This document shows positions 31,524-40,508 of a DNA stretch of 64,000 nt, piece after piece. Source of the DNA: AWTP1-13 sp963820375 (GTDB lineage: Bacteria > Pseudomonadota > Alphaproteobacteria > Rhizobiales > Hyphomicrobiaceae). How positions within the stretch are numbered: position 1 is the stretch's first letter; every line of letters starts with the position of its first letter. Made by a program: the position numbers and the translations under genes. Location: positions 186,001 through 250,000 of the forward strand of contig CAWFZX010000016.1 in assembly GCA_963820375.1 (NCBI GenBank). The letters are read 5' to 3'. Below the pieces are notes generated by a model, which was not told the DNA's origin, made no database searches, and saw only the letters and a program-made list of their open reading frames with translations.

Positions 31524-32571
31524 TCTTTGTTTGCCCGGGACGGGCCTGGCGAACCATGGCGCCGCCGGTCGGCCGTGGCGCCCGCGCCGTGGCCTTCCCG
31601 GCGCCGCGGCGGCCCTCGCCGTCCTATCAGCGCTGCTGCTGGGTTGGGCGCTGGTGCCGCCCAGCGCTTTGGCCGAGCCCCTTGCCGTGGCGGTGACGAA
31701 TGCGAGCGAGCCGGTGCTCTGCGCCGAAAAGGACAACGTCACCTTGAACCTCGCCTCGGCCACGGTGCGCGGCTTTCGCGTTGCCGCCGTACACCCGGCC
31801 TACATCGGCACCCTGCAGCGGGACAGCTTCGAGGCGGATTGGACAGCCTGCAACGCTCCTGGGGACCCTCGCGCCGGCCCCGCGGCCCCGCCGAAACGCA
31901 CCACGCTCTATGAAGACATCGAGATGTGGCTGGTGGGCTTGACGTTTCGAGACTTCTGGCGCCCGGCCACGGCCAGCGTGCGCATCGGCGAGCGTATTGA
32001 GAAGGAGATCCATCTCCTGCAGCTGTGGATGATCCGGCCGATGGGGGGCGAAGAGGTGCTGGTGTTCTACCCCCAGGATGGCTATTGGCGGTTGCGCCCG
32101 AAGGCGCCCGCCGAACGGGCGCCGACGGCCTTCGGCTCCTCGGTCTTGATCGGCCCCATCGAGGTGGAGGGGCGACCGATCGTCAAGCTCAGCGAGGTGG
32201 CCTTCGATCCCAAGCTGCGCACCTTTACGCTGCGCTATCAGCGCGGCGGCTCGGCTACCGTGCGGTTGGCGCAGCTGGATCACAATAGCCAAACCCTTGA
32301 GGTGGCCTTCGACACGCCCATCGCCGGCCGGCCGTTCGCCGCCCTGCGCTCCATGTATGTGACCGACTTCAATAACGACGTGGCGCGCGTGGCTGTGCGC
32401 GAAAAGGGCGCCACCGGCTGGCGCGAACAGGGCGTCATGGCATTCAATGGCGCCACCGCCAGCGAGCTGTGGGCCGGGCGCGTTTCGCCTTCGCGCCACA
32501 ATACGAGCTCGCCCGATCTGCTGTTCAGCGGCTTTAGCGATCAGGTGGACGGCCGAGCGGCCAAGCAGTAG
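31498..32571 (+). CDS. Secreted or membrane-anchored protein of unknown function
   Basis: I do not recognise this protein (357 residues from ATG 31498; a later start is possible). A basic stretch (RPWRPRRG) and a hydrophobic run (AAAALAVLSALLLGWALV) ending ALAEPLAV give a signal peptide or anchor. The mature part is beta-rich and contains LYEDIEMWLVGLTFRDFW, a 'cargo-like' block with IGPIEVEGRPIVKLSEV, and FNNDVARVAVREKG. Two Cys residues (LCAEKD, TACNAPG) could form a disulfide. It overlaps the end of the FkbM gene by 26 bases and is on the same strand as opgH, so a periplasmic envelope role is plausible but not shown. Confidence 0.65.
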   Translation: MFIVCCTGDLCLPGTGLANHGAAGRPWRPRRGLPGAAAALAVLSALLLGWALVPPSALAEPLAVAVTNASEPVLCAEKDNVTLNLASATVRGFRVAAVHPAYIGTLQRDSFEADWTACNAPGDPRAGPAAPPKRTTLYEDIEMWLVGLTFRDFWRPATASVRIGERIEKEIHLLQLWMIRPMGGEEVLVFYPQDGYWRLRPKAPAERAPTAFGSSVLIGPIEVEGRPIVKLSEVAFDPKLRTFTLRYQRGGSATVRLAQLDHNSQTLEVAFDTPIAGRPFAALRSMYVTDFNNDVARVAVREKGATGWREQGVMAFNGATASELWAGRVSPSRHNTSSPDLLFSGFSDQVDGRAAKQ

Positions 32572-32610
32572 CGCTGTCGCCGGGCGGCCCGGCCTACGGA
32601 TGAGAGCTCT

Positions 32611-33477
32611 TCACCAACGCAACTCTGGCATGGCGGCTACGGCGGCCGAGCCATCTGCGGATGCAAACAATTTGCCAAGTTGCGCCGGATCGATTTCGCC
32701 GCCCTCGAGCAGGTCGTCGCTGTGGATGCCGGCGGCGATGAACAGCCCGGCAACGCCGAGGCCGCGCGCCGCCGCCATGTCGGTGCGCAAGGCATCGCCG
32801 ATGGCAAGGATCCGGCTCAATGCCGGCGCCGCGCCGCGCCGTTCGCCGGCGCGCTGCACGGCCGTGGCGTAGGCAACGGGGTGCGGCTTGCCGGCCCAGA
32901 ACACTTGGCCGCCCAGACGCTCGTACTCGGCGGCGATGCTACCGGCACACGGCAGCCTGAGAGGTCCGACATCGACCACCAGATCGGGATTGGCACAGAC
33001 AAACGGCAGCTGCCGTCGCACGCCAGCCTCAATCAGCCCGCGATAATCCGCAACCGTCTCGTGGCGATCATCCCTGAGGCCCGTGCAGACGATGGCGTCG
33101 GCATCTGCAAGCTCCGCCTGCGGCTGCTGCAGCCGCAGATAAAGCTTATAGTCGCGCTCGCTGGGCCCGACCCAATGCATGCGCCGATAGCCTTTCTCGC
33201 TGATATGCGCAAGCGCGATATCGCCGGAGGACACGATCGCGTCCCAGGCATCCCGGCGCACACCCGTCCGGGCCAGCACCTGTTCGACACCGTCGGCCGG
33301 CACGGGAGCATTGGAGACAAGAATGACGGTGCCGCCCAGCAGGCGGAACCGTGCCAGGGCTTCACCGGCAGGCTGGTAGGCCTGGCGTCCGTCGTGCAGC
33401 ACCCCCCAGACGTCGCAGAAGATCGCGTCGTAGCGCGTCAACAGGGGGCCGGCGTGCTTCAGAATAACGGGCGTCAT
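32611..33477 (-). CDS. HAD-superfamily hydrolase, subclass IIA (TIGR01459-like)
   Basis: A cytoplasmic phosphatase-like protein of 288 residues. HAD motif I is FCDVWGVLHDG (DxWGV, about residues 21-31), motif II is LVSNAP, the motif III Lys is in WAGKPHP, and motif IV is AIGDALRTDMAAARGLG. The cap lies between motifs II and III, as in the IIA (NagD/PNPase) subclass. The single WGV form is typical of an alphaproteobacterial HAD family of unknown substrate. It is divergent from the following FkbM methyltransferase gene. The long plus-strand open frame over this region is not coding. Confidence 0.9.
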   Translation of the reverse strand: MTPVILKHAGPLLTRYDAIFCDVWGVLHDGRQAYQPAGEALARFRLLGGTVILVSNAPVPADGVEQVLARTGVRRDAWDAIVSSGDIALAHISEKGYRRMHWVGPSERDYKLYLRLQQPQAELADADAIVCTGLRDDRHETVADYRGLIEAGVRRQLPFVCANPDLVVDVGPLRLPCAGSIAAEYERLGGQVFWAGKPHPVAYATAVQRAGERRGAAPALSRILAIGDALRTDMAAARGLGVAGLFIAAGIHSDDLLEGGEIDPAQLGKLFASADGSAAVAAMPELRW

Positions 33478-33564
33478 GGATTGGACGAAATGCTGCGGCG
33501 ATGGTCTCGACGAATACGCTCAAGGCCACTAGAAGCGGGCAGCCGGCGCAACACAACGGGCGAA

Positions 33565-34560
33565 ATGATGCACCTTTCCTACGCGCAGAATATGGAGGAT
33601 TACCACCTCGATCTGATCTTCGCCGGGCAGGACCGCGGCACCTATGTCGATGTCGGAGGTGGCCATCCCGTCGCCGACAATGTCTCTTTCCATTTCTACC
33701 TGAAGGGCTGGCGCGGCCTGGTGGTGGAGCCGCAGGTCCAGCTCGCCAATCTGTATGCCCACGTGCGCCCGCGCGACCTTGCCGTGTCCTGCCTGGCGGG
33801 CAGCGCCGAGGGCGAGATCGACTTTCATGTGGTCGACAAACTGCATGGGTTCTCCACCACCGTGCGCGAGCACGCCGCCGGCGCGAGCCAGTTTGGTGCC
33901 AGTTATCAGACGATCCGCAAGCGCGTGCGACCCCTGCGCACGCTGATCGACGAGGCTGGCCTTGGCGCCATCGATTTCCTGAAAATAGATGTCGAGGGCG
34001 CCGAACAGGACGTTCTCGCCGGCATGGATTTGGCACGCCAGCGTCCGCGCATCCTGCTGATCGAAGCCATGCAACCGGGCAGCCTGGCCGCAGCCTGGGC
34101 GCAATGGGAGCCCATGCTGCTGGCGCAGGCTTACCGGTTCGCATTTTTTGACAGGCTCAACCGCTTCTATGTTGCCGAGGAAGCCAGCGAATTGCTGGCA
34201 CGCTTCCCGCCCGAACCGGCGCCGTGGCATGGCGTGCAGCACTTGTGGGACCACGGCCGGGCGCCGTTACGGTCCGATCACCCCGACCACGCGCTGGCGC
34301 AGGTGCTGCTACACGGCTTCCTTGCCGAACTGCCCTGCCTGCCCACGGCGCTCTTGCACCGCCTCCTCGAGCGCGGTTTGGCGGCAACGGCACCAGGCGG
34401 TTTGACGCCGCACGCCATCGCCTCGCTGCTTGGCGGCGCGGCAGCATCCGACGCGCCAAGCCAGAGCGCTGACGTCGAGGCGCTGCTGACAACCGACGCG
34501 TTTCGCGCCGCGCTGGGGCGCGTGGCCTCCACCTATGACGGCGGCCACCTCATGGACTGA
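33565..34560 (+). CDS. FkbM family methyltransferase with C-terminal extension
   Basis: The start ATG at 33565 gives MHLSYAQNMEDYHLDLIFAG, the usual FkbM opening. SAM motif I is YVDVGGGHPVADNVSFHFYLKG, with LVVEPQ next. The signature FLKIDVEGAEQDVLAGMDL is near residue 140 and LLIEAMQPG follows. About 95 residues after the core (ALAQVLLHGF... to SADVEALLTTDAF) are extra, with no recognised domain. The open frame extends upstream over the HAD gene without support. It is the second FkbM protein within 3 kb; the pair suggests methylation of a surface glycan or glycolipid, by inference. Confidence 0.83.
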   Translation: MMHLSYAQNMEDYHLDLIFAGQDRGTYVDVGGGHPVADNVSFHFYLKGWRGLVVEPQVQLANLYAHVRPRDLAVSCLAGSAEGEIDFHVVDKLHGFSTTVREHAAGASQFGASYQTIRKRVRPLRTLIDEAGLGAIDFLKIDVEGAEQDVLAGMDLARQRPRILLIEAMQPGSLAAAWAQWEPMLLAQAYRFAFFDRLNRFYVAEEASELLARFPPEPAPWHGVQHLWDHGRAPLRSDHPDHALAQVLLHGFLAELPCLPTALLHRLLERGLAATAPGGLTPHAIASLLGGAAASDAPSQSADVEALLTTDAFRAALGRVASTYDGGHLMD

Positions 34561-34635
34561 GCCGGTGTGACGGCAGCGCTACGGGCAAAGCCAGGCGGTC
34601 GCCACGGCCGCCCGCGGGGATGGCGAGGCTGCGCT

Positions 34636-34716
34636 TTAGAAGTGCACCACACCCGCCAGCATCAGGATCAAGACCAGGCTTAACGGCACGCCCAGAAGCC
34701 ACAAGATGACCGGCAT
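34636..34716 (-). CDS. 26-residue single-pass membrane microprotein
   Basis: The ATG at 34716 is preceded by AAGGA 8 bases upstream. The product is PVILWLLGVPLSLVLILMLAGV plus a short VHF tail: nearly all hydrophobic, one membrane-spanning helix with a Pro kink. I recall similar tiny 'ILWLLGVP' proteins annotated in other proteobacteria, without function. The reading frame is clean and short, and the ribosome-binding site is good. It lies between the second FkbM gene and the acyl-CoA dehydrogenase gene, on the same strand as the latter. Confidence 0.6.
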   Translation of the reverse strand: MPVILWLLGVPLSLVLILMLAGVVHF

Positions 34717-34752
34717 TTGTTTGTTCCTTCGTGTTGGGCTCATGATCCCTCA

Positions 34753-36075
34753 TCAAGGCGGAGCGGCCTTTAAAGTTCCACCGCCGCGGCAACGGCAACG
34801 GTGGGCAGCGCAGGCCAGCGAGTGCGCCGGTGCGGGCAGGGCATCAGTTTTCGCGGCCATCGCCGCCGCAGGCTCGCCAAACGCCCGCATGGCGCCCGGC
34901 GCCGGCGCCGCGATCAGAGTTCTTTTGGCGACCTCTTCCAGCATCACCTCGGTGGCGCCGCCGCCGATCGACTGCACGCGCGCGTCTCGGCTCATGCGCT
35001 CGATGGCCAGTCCCCGCATGTAGCCCATGCCGCCGTGGAATTGCAGACAGTCGTACATCACTTCGTTGACAAGCGTGCCGGCGAGCGCCTTGAGCATCGA
35101 CACTTCCTTGACGACGTTCTCGTTGCGGGTATCGCGCCAGGCGGTATTGAACAGCAGCGCGCGAGCCGCCTCGACTTGGCCCAGGCGCATCGATAGGCGC
35201 TGGCGGATGGTCTGCTTGTCCCACAAGGGAGCGCCGAAGGCCTTGCGCTGCTTCACCCAGTCTAGGGTGATCTCAAGGGCCTTCATGGCCTCTCCCAAAG
35301 CCTGGGCGGCAAGCACGATGCGTTCGTTCTGCAAGTTCTTGACGAGCTGATAGAACCCGCGACCTTCCTCCCCCAAGACATTCGCATCCGGCACGAAGCA
35401 ATCCTCAAACGTCAGCTCGGCCGTGTCGCTCGAGAGCCAGCCCTGTTTCTTTAAGATCCGCGCCACCCGGAAGCCGGGCGTGCCGCTCTCGACGGCGAAC
35501 ATGGTCATGTGGCGCCCCCGCCCCGCCTCACCGGTTTTGGCGGCGACGAAAACGATGTCGGCATGCACGCCATTGGTGATGAACATTTTCGCACCGTTGA
35601 TGAGATAGCCGCCGCTCGTTTTGCGCGCCGTGCTGCGCATAGAGGCAAGGTCCGAGCCGGCGTCCGGCTCGGTCATGGCGATGGCGGTGATCTTGCGGCC
35701 GGCCGTGATGTCGCGCATCCAGCGCTCAAGTTGCTCCGGGCTGCCGGCGTAATAGAGATGTGGTGAGGCCATGTCGGTGTGCACGAGCACCGTGACCGCA
35801 AAGCCGCCGTAGGTGGAGCGGCCGAGCTCCTCCGCCAGGACGGCGTTGGCCAAAGTATCGAGGCCCGAACCGCCATACTCCGGGGCGTAGCGCATGCCGA
35901 GGAGGCCGAGCCCACCCATCTCCAGCAGAATTGGGCGCGGCACATAACCCTGGTCTTCCCAGCCATCGCCCGCGGGCAGCACGCGATCGGCGATGAAGCG
36001 TCGGATGGTGCTGCGCAGCAGCGTGTGCTCTTCGCCCAAGTAGGGAAAGCTCTCGCTGCCGATCGGTTCGCTCAT
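34753..36075 (-). CDS. Acyl-CoA dehydrogenase
   Basis: An FAD enzyme that makes an alpha,beta-double bond in acyl-CoA and passes electrons to ETF. The length is 440 residues from ATG 36075, which has AGGAG 6 bases upstream; the longer frame is unsupported. It has the ACAD N-terminal helical domain (EEHTLLRSTIRRF), the middle beta domain (AMTEPDAGSDLASMRS and FITNGVHADIVFV), and the C-terminal domain (FGAPLWDKQTIRQRLS, QFHGGMGYMRGLAIERMSRDARVQSI). The chain-length specificity is not readable. It follows the CoA-transferase gene by 73 bases on the same strand, so the pair may activate and oxidise one carboxylic acid. The C-terminal tail is Ala/Cys/Arg-rich and may be extended. Confidence 0.9.
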   Translation of the reverse strand: MSEPIGSESFPYLGEEHTLLRSTIRRFIADRVLPAGDGWEDQGYVPRPILLEMGGLGLLGMRYAPEYGGSGLDTLANAVLAEELGRSTYGGFAVTVLVHTDMASPHLYYAGSPEQLERWMRDITAGRKITAIAMTEPDAGSDLASMRSTARKTSGGYLINGAKMFITNGVHADIVFVAAKTGEAGRGRHMTMFAVESGTPGFRVARILKKQGWLSSDTAELTFEDCFVPDANVLGEEGRGFYQLVKNLQNERIVLAAQALGEAMKALEITLDWVKQRKAFGAPLWDKQTIRQRLSMRLGQVEAARALLFNTAWRDTRNENVVKEVSMLKALAGTLVNEVMYDCLQFHGGMGYMRGLAIERMSRDARVQSIGGGATEVMLEEVAKRTLIAAPAPGAMRAFGEPAAAMAAKTDALPAPAHSLACAAHRCRCRGGGTLKAAPP

Positions 36076-36148
36076 GCTGTCTCCTGCCCGGGTCTGATCC
36101 CCGCTGTGCCTGCTGGGCGGCAGCCAAGTCGTGGCGGCGCCCGCTGCC

Positions 36149-37333
36149 TCAAATGGCGCGTTTCTCCCGCAGCATGGCGATGGCTTGCGGGTCGTAGCCA
36201 AGCTCGGCCAGGATTTGGTCCGTGTGCTCGCCCAGCAGGGGTGCGCGCCGGCGGATCGAGCCCGGCGTCTGCGACAACCAGACCGGTACTTTGGCGATCG
36301 GTGCCGGCTTGGGGGCGCCGGGAAAGGCGATCGGCTGCAGGAAGCCCACCGCCTTGATGTGGGGATCGTCGAGCGTCTGCTGCGGCTTCAGGACCGGGCC
36401 GGAGGGGATCTTCGCCTTGGCCAACAGCTCCAGCGCTTCGGCATTGCTGTAAGCGGCGCACCAGCGACGCATGCGTTCACTGATTATGGCGCCGTTGTCG
36501 CCGCGCGAGATGTCGTCTTTGAAACGCGGATCGCTCAGCCAATGCTGCTCGCCCATCAGCTCGGCCCAGCGCTTGAACAGCGGGTTGCCGACCACCTGCA
36601 CGAGGATCCAGCCGTCCTTGGTGCGGAAGATATCGACCGGCCCCGACGTCTGTCCGCGGTTGCCGGTTGGCACGCGATCGGGAGCGATCACCGCCTGCTC
36701 GATCAGGAGCGCATTGCCGAGCGTCACCGCCGTAGCCAGCAGGGCACCTTCGACCCACTGTCCCTGGCCGGTGGTCTTGCGCGCCATCAGCGCCGCCATG
36801 GTGCCGAACGCGCAGTGCAGAGCCGTGCCGAAATCGACCCAAGGAACTTGCGCGCGATAGGGCTGATCCGGCTCACCGGTCATGTAGACCGCGCCCGACA
36901 TCACCTGGCCGATGCCGTCGAAGCCGACACGGTCGCTATAGGGCCCGCCGCGCCCGTAGGCGGAGACGGTGGTGAGAATAATGTCCGGCTTGACCGCTTT
37001 CAGGCTCTCATAGTCGAGCTGCATGGCCAGCAGGGTCTGCGGCGGCAGGTTGGCGATCACCACGTCGGCACTTTGCACCAGCCGGCGGACGACCTCTTGG
37101 CCCTCTGGCCGCATGGGGTCGAGCGTCATGCCGAGCTTGTTGCGGTTGATCTGCAGGTACAAGGCGCCCTCGCCGGTGTCGGCGACCGGAGCCTGAAATC
37201 GATCCTCGCTGCCCTCGCGCTTCTCGATCCGGATCACCTCGGCGCCGTGCTCGGCCAGCATTGCAGCGCAGTAAGGGCCGGCGATGTAGCGGCCAAAATC
37301 CAACACGCGAATGCCATCGAGAACACCAGCCAT
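36149..37333 (-). CDS. Family III CoA-transferase (CaiB/BaiF type)
   Basis: Moves CoA between carboxylic acids. The length is 394 residues from ATG 37333; AAGGGG lies 8 bases upstream. Family landmarks: VLDFGRYIAGPYCAAMLAEHGAEVIRIEK near the N-terminus, RNKLGMTLD, DVVIANLPP, SAYGRGGPYSDRVGFD, and the region PWVDFGTALHCAFG, whose Asp sits where the family has its catalytic Asp (by position, inferred). The C-terminal end has AKIPSGPVLKPQQTLDDPH and LGEHTDQILAELGY, both typical. It is paired with the acyl-CoA dehydrogenase gene. The substrate is unknown. Confidence 0.92.
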   Translation of the reverse strand: MAGVLDGIRVLDFGRYIAGPYCAAMLAEHGAEVIRIEKREGSEDRFQAPVADTGEGALYLQINRNKLGMTLDPMRPEGQEVVRRLVQSADVVIANLPPQTLLAMQLDYESLKAVKPDIILTTVSAYGRGGPYSDRVGFDGIGQVMSGAVYMTGEPDQPYRAQVPWVDFGTALHCAFGTMAALMARKTTGQGQWVEGALLATAVTLGNALLIEQAVIAPDRVPTGNRGQTSGPVDIFRTKDGWILVQVVGNPLFKRWAELMGEQHWLSDPRFKDDISRGDNGAIISERMRRWCAAYSNAEALELLAKAKIPSGPVLKPQQTLDDPHIKAVGFLQPIAFPGAPKPAPIAKVPVWLSQTPGSIRRRAPLLGEHTDQILAELGYDPQAIAMLREKRAI

Positions 37334-37581
37334 ATCAGAACCCCTTGCTTTGCATGACAGAACTTGCTTGGCACCATGTGTATCAGGATCGCCACGACTT
37401 GGCTGCTTGCGCCGGCGCCCCAAGCCGGGCGCCAAGCTGCGGCCGAGGACGATGGCGTCCGAGGGCAAAGCAGTTTAGCTTGCAGCGTGCTGACGGTCGT
37501 ACGGGGTCTAAGTCCGCGGGATTTGGCAACATGGAAGGGCAGGCATTTTGCCTGAGCCCTCCCACATCCGGGAGCAAGAGC

Positions 37582-37830
37582 ATGGATCCGCAGGCACTCA
37601 TTATCTTTCTTATCATTGGCGCCCTCGCCGGCTGGCTCGCCGGTATGGTCATGACCGGGGGAGGTTTCGGCCTTATCGGCAATATCGTCGTCGGCATCAT
37701 CGGCGCATTTGTTGCTGGCTGGCTGTTTCCGAATTTCTGGCCGCTCGGGGGCTTGCTCGGCCCGATCCTGCATGCCGCGATCGGCGCAATCATAGTGCTG
37801 TTCGTGGTTGGCCTAATCAAACGCGCCTAG
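37582..37830 (+). CDS. GlsB/YeaQ/YmgE family stress-response membrane protein
   Basis: An 82-residue integral membrane protein with three hydrophobic segments and glycine-rich turns: LIIFLIIGALAGWLAGMVM, IGNIVVGIIGAFVAGWLF and HAAIGAIIVLFVVGLIKRA. This is the family called transglycosylase-associated or GlsB/YeaQ, usually stress-induced, with no defined activity. ATG 37582 was chosen because the upstream open frame overlaps the CoA-transferase start region and lacks a ribosome-binding site, while GGGAG lies near this start. It is a single gene between two minus-strand operons. Confidence 0.85.
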   Translation: MDPQALIIFLIIGALAGWLAGMVMTGGGFGLIGNIVVGIIGAFVAGWLFPNFWPLGGLLGPILHAAIGAIIVLFVVGLIKRA

Positions 37831-37881
37831 CTCCCAAGGGGAAGCCGCCGAGACGTCACCCGTTGGCGTGAGCCGCTGCGG

Positions 37882-39171
37882 CTAGGGCCGGATCTGGCCG
37901 CTGCCGCGCACCAGGTATTTAAAGGTGGTCAGCTGCTCGACGCCGACGGGTCCGCGCGCGTGCAGGCGCCCGGTGGCAATGCCGATTTCCGCGCCCATGC
38001 CGAATTCGCCGCCGTCGGCGAATTGCGTGGAGGCATTGTGCAGCACGATGGCGCTGTCGAGGCCGGCGAGGAAGCGCTCCGCCGCGGCGCTGTCGTTGGC
38101 CACGACACAGTCGGTGTGCTGTGAACCATAGCTCTGGATATGAGCAATGGCGCCGTCGACGCCGTCAACGACCCGCACGGAAATGATCGCGTCCAGATAT
38201 TCGGTCGACCAATCCTCTTCACTGGCCGCGCCCACGCGTTTGTCCACGGCCTGGGTGGCCGCGTCGCCGCGCACCTCGCAGCCGGCGTCGGCGAGAGCGC
38301 CGACCAGCGCGGCAAGGTGGCCGGCAGGCGCCGCCCTGTCGACCAGCAAGGTCTCCGTCGCCCCGCACACACCGGTGCGCCGCAGCTTGGCGTTGAGGAC
38401 AATGGCCTTGGCCATGTCAAGATCGGCGCTGCGGTCGACGTAGGTGTGGCAGATGCCTTCCAAGTGGGCAAACACCGGCACGCGTGCCTCCTCCTGCACA
38501 CGCGCCACCAAACTCTTGCCGCCGCGCGGCACGATCACATCAATGCTGCCGTCGAGCCCCTTCAGCATGAGCCCGACGGCCGCGCGATCGGTGGTGGGGA
38601 CGAGCGCAACGGCGGTCTCCGGCAGTCCGGCCTCGCGCAAGCCACGGGCGAGACATACCTGGATGGCGCGGCTCGAGTGATGGCTGTCGGAGCCGCCACG
38701 TAGGATTCCCGCATTCCCGGACTTGAGGCACAATCCACCGGCATCCGCGGTCACGTTCGGTCGACTTTCGTAGATAATGCCGACGACGCCGAGAGGCACG
38801 CGCACGCGCTCGATGACGAGGCCATTGGGGCGCGTCCAGCTGGCAAGCACGTTGCCCACGGGATCGGCCAGGGCGGCGACGTCTTCCAGGCCCTTGGCGA
38901 TGGCTTCGATGCGTTGCGGATCGAGCATGAGGCGATCGAGAAACGCGGCGCTAACATCCTCGCTGCGGGTTTCCTTGAGATCGCGCTCATTGGCAAGCAG
39001 GATGCCGGCCGTCTGCGCGCGGACCTCGCGCGCCGCCGTGGCCAGCGCCACGTTTTTTGCCTGCGTGCTGGCCTGGGCAAGGCTGCGCGCGGCCTCGCGG
39101 GCAGCCATGCCAATGGCGCGCATTGCTGCGCCGATATCGGTGAGCGGTTCGGGCTGGCGTTGGCTGGACAA
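37882..39171 (-). CDS. proA: Gamma-glutamyl phosphate reductase
   Basis: The second enzyme of proline synthesis: NADPH reduces gamma-glutamyl phosphate to the semialdehyde. The length is 429 residues from TTG 39171, which gives SSQRQPEPLTDIGAAMRAIG; an internal ATG (39123) would give 413 and is also plausible. The ALDH-type fold shows GVVGIIYESRPNVTADAGGLCLKSGN, the catalytic Cys in RRTGVCGATETLL, and the SIDVIVPRGGKSL block. It lies just after proB (41 bases between), forming the usual proB-proA pair. Confidence 0.93.
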   Translation of the reverse strand: MSSQRQPEPLTDIGAAMRAIGMAAREAARSLAQASTQAKNVALATAAREVRAQTAGILLANERDLKETRSEDVSAAFLDRLMLDPQRIEAIAKGLEDVAALADPVGNVLASWTRPNGLVIERVRVPLGVVGIIYESRPNVTADAGGLCLKSGNAGILRGGSDSHHSSRAIQVCLARGLREAGLPETAVALVPTTDRAAVGLMLKGLDGSIDVIVPRGGKSLVARVQEEARVPVFAHLEGICHTYVDRSADLDMAKAIVLNAKLRRTGVCGATETLLVDRAAPAGHLAALVGALADAGCEVRGDAATQAVDKRVGAASEEDWSTEYLDAIISVRVVDGVDGAIAHIQSYGSQHTDCVVANDSAAAERFLAGLDSAIVLHNASTQFADGGEFGMGAEIGIATGRLHARGPVGVEQLTTFKYLVRGSGQIRP

Positions 39172-39211
39172 AGGCGTTTGCTCGTTTGGCGCTGGTCGCG
39201 GCTTAGCATTT

Positions 39212-40384
39212 TTAGGTTCTACTGAGAACCATGTCGTCGCGATGGATCAAGGCGGCTCGGCCCTCGTAGCCAAGAATGGCGGCGATCTCGCCGCTCTTCT
39301 TGCCGATGATGCGCACGGCGTCGGTCCAGGCGTAGGCGCTGAGGCCACGGCCGATCTCGCGCCCGCCGGCGTCGCGGATGGCGACCGCGTCGCCGCGCTC
39401 GAAGGTGCCGTCGACCCGCGTCACCCCGGCCGGCAGCAGGCTTTTGCCCGCCAGCAATGCCTTCACCGCTCCAGAGTCGATGTGGACACTGCCCTTGGCC
39501 TCCAGCTGGCCGGCGATCCAGCGTTTGCGCGCTGCGACCGGATCAGACGAGGCCAAAAACCAGGTGCAGGCGCCGCCACTGGCGAGCAGGCGTAAAGGAT
39601 GCGCCACGGTGCCGGAGGTGATCACCATATGGGTGCCGGAGGCCAACGCGATTTTGGCGGCCTGGATTTTGGTCACCATGCCGCCGCGTGACAGCTCGCT
39701 GCCCGCGCTGCCCGCCATCGCCTCGATCTCCGGCGTGATCTGCCGCACTTCGGCCAGCAGCCGGCTCTCGATGCCGCAGCCGGGCGGCGCCGTATAGAGG
39801 CCGTCGATATCAGACAGCAACACCAGGCAGTCGGCGCTCATCATGGTGGCGACCCGTGCCGAAAGCCGATCGTTATCGCCGTAGCGGATTTCCGCGGTCG
39901 CCACGGTGTCGTTTTCGTTCACCACCGGGATGGCGCGCTGGCCAAGCAGCGTATCGATCGTCTGGCGGGCATTGAGATAGCGCCGTCGCTGCTCGGTGTC
40001 TCCCAACGTCAGCAGGATTTGCGCCGCCGTCAAGCCGCGCGCCTTGAACACGGCCTGATAGGCGCTTGAGAGGAAGATTTGCCCGACGGCGGCGGCGGCC
40101 TGGGACTGCTCCAACGACAGCGCCGGGGTGGCAAACGATAGCACGTGGCGTCCCAGCGCAATGGCACCCGAGGAGACGACAATGACGTCCTTGCCGCCGC
40201 GCACCAGCTCGGCCAGGTCATCAGCCAGCAATTCCAGCCAGGCCGATTTCAGCTCTCCACTGGCGCGATCGACCAGCAGGCTAGAGCCGATCTTGACGAC
40301 GATGCGGCGCGCCTTGGTCCATTCCGCGCGTGCAGCCGATGCAGCAGCGGGGTCGGCAGGGACGGGGCGCCTTTTCTTGTCCAT
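39212..40384 (-). CDS. proB: Glutamate 5-kinase with PUA domain
   Basis: The first step of proline synthesis, phosphorylating glutamate with ATP. The length is 390 residues from ATG 40384. The amino-acid kinase domain starts RRIVVKIGSSLLVD, then VVSSGAIALGR, PVVNENDTVATAEIRYGDNDRLSA and LLSDIDGLYT. The C-terminal 80 residues form a PUA domain (SLLPAGVTRVDGTFERGDAV), which is common in proB. It is normally feedback-inhibited by proline. It is upstream of proA on the same strand. Confidence 0.95.
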   Translation of the reverse strand: MDKKRRPVPADPAAASAARAEWTKARRIVVKIGSSLLVDRASGELKSAWLELLADDLAELVRGGKDVIVVSSGAIALGRHVLSFATPALSLEQSQAAAAVGQIFLSSAYQAVFKARGLTAAQILLTLGDTEQRRRYLNARQTIDTLLGQRAIPVVNENDTVATAEIRYGDNDRLSARVATMMSADCLVLLSDIDGLYTAPPGCGIESRLLAEVRQITPEIEAMAGSAGSELSRGGMVTKIQAAKIALASGTHMVITSGTVAHPLRLLASGGACTWFLASSDPVAARKRWIAGQLEAKGSVHIDSGAVKALLAGKSLLPAGVTRVDGTFERGDAVAIRDAGGREIGRGLSAYAWTDAVRIIGKKSGEIAAILGYEGRAALIHRDDMVLSRT

Positions 40385-40508
40385 GTGAGCGAGGGCCGCG
40401 GTGGAGCTACGCAGAGGCTTGAACGCATACCAGATCTGGGTGCGGCTGGACCAGCCCGGCGCTGTTGGGCGGCCACGGCGGACAAGAGCCCGCAGGCCGC
40501 AAACAGCT

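Noticed and set aside
32680..33564. Upstream extension of the second FkbM frame
   Set aside because: It lies antisense to the HAD hydrolase with clear motifs; the ATG at 33565 gives the family start.
36131..37357. 408-codon plus-strand open frame
   Set aside because: Antisense to the CoA-transferase gene, which has clear family motifs.
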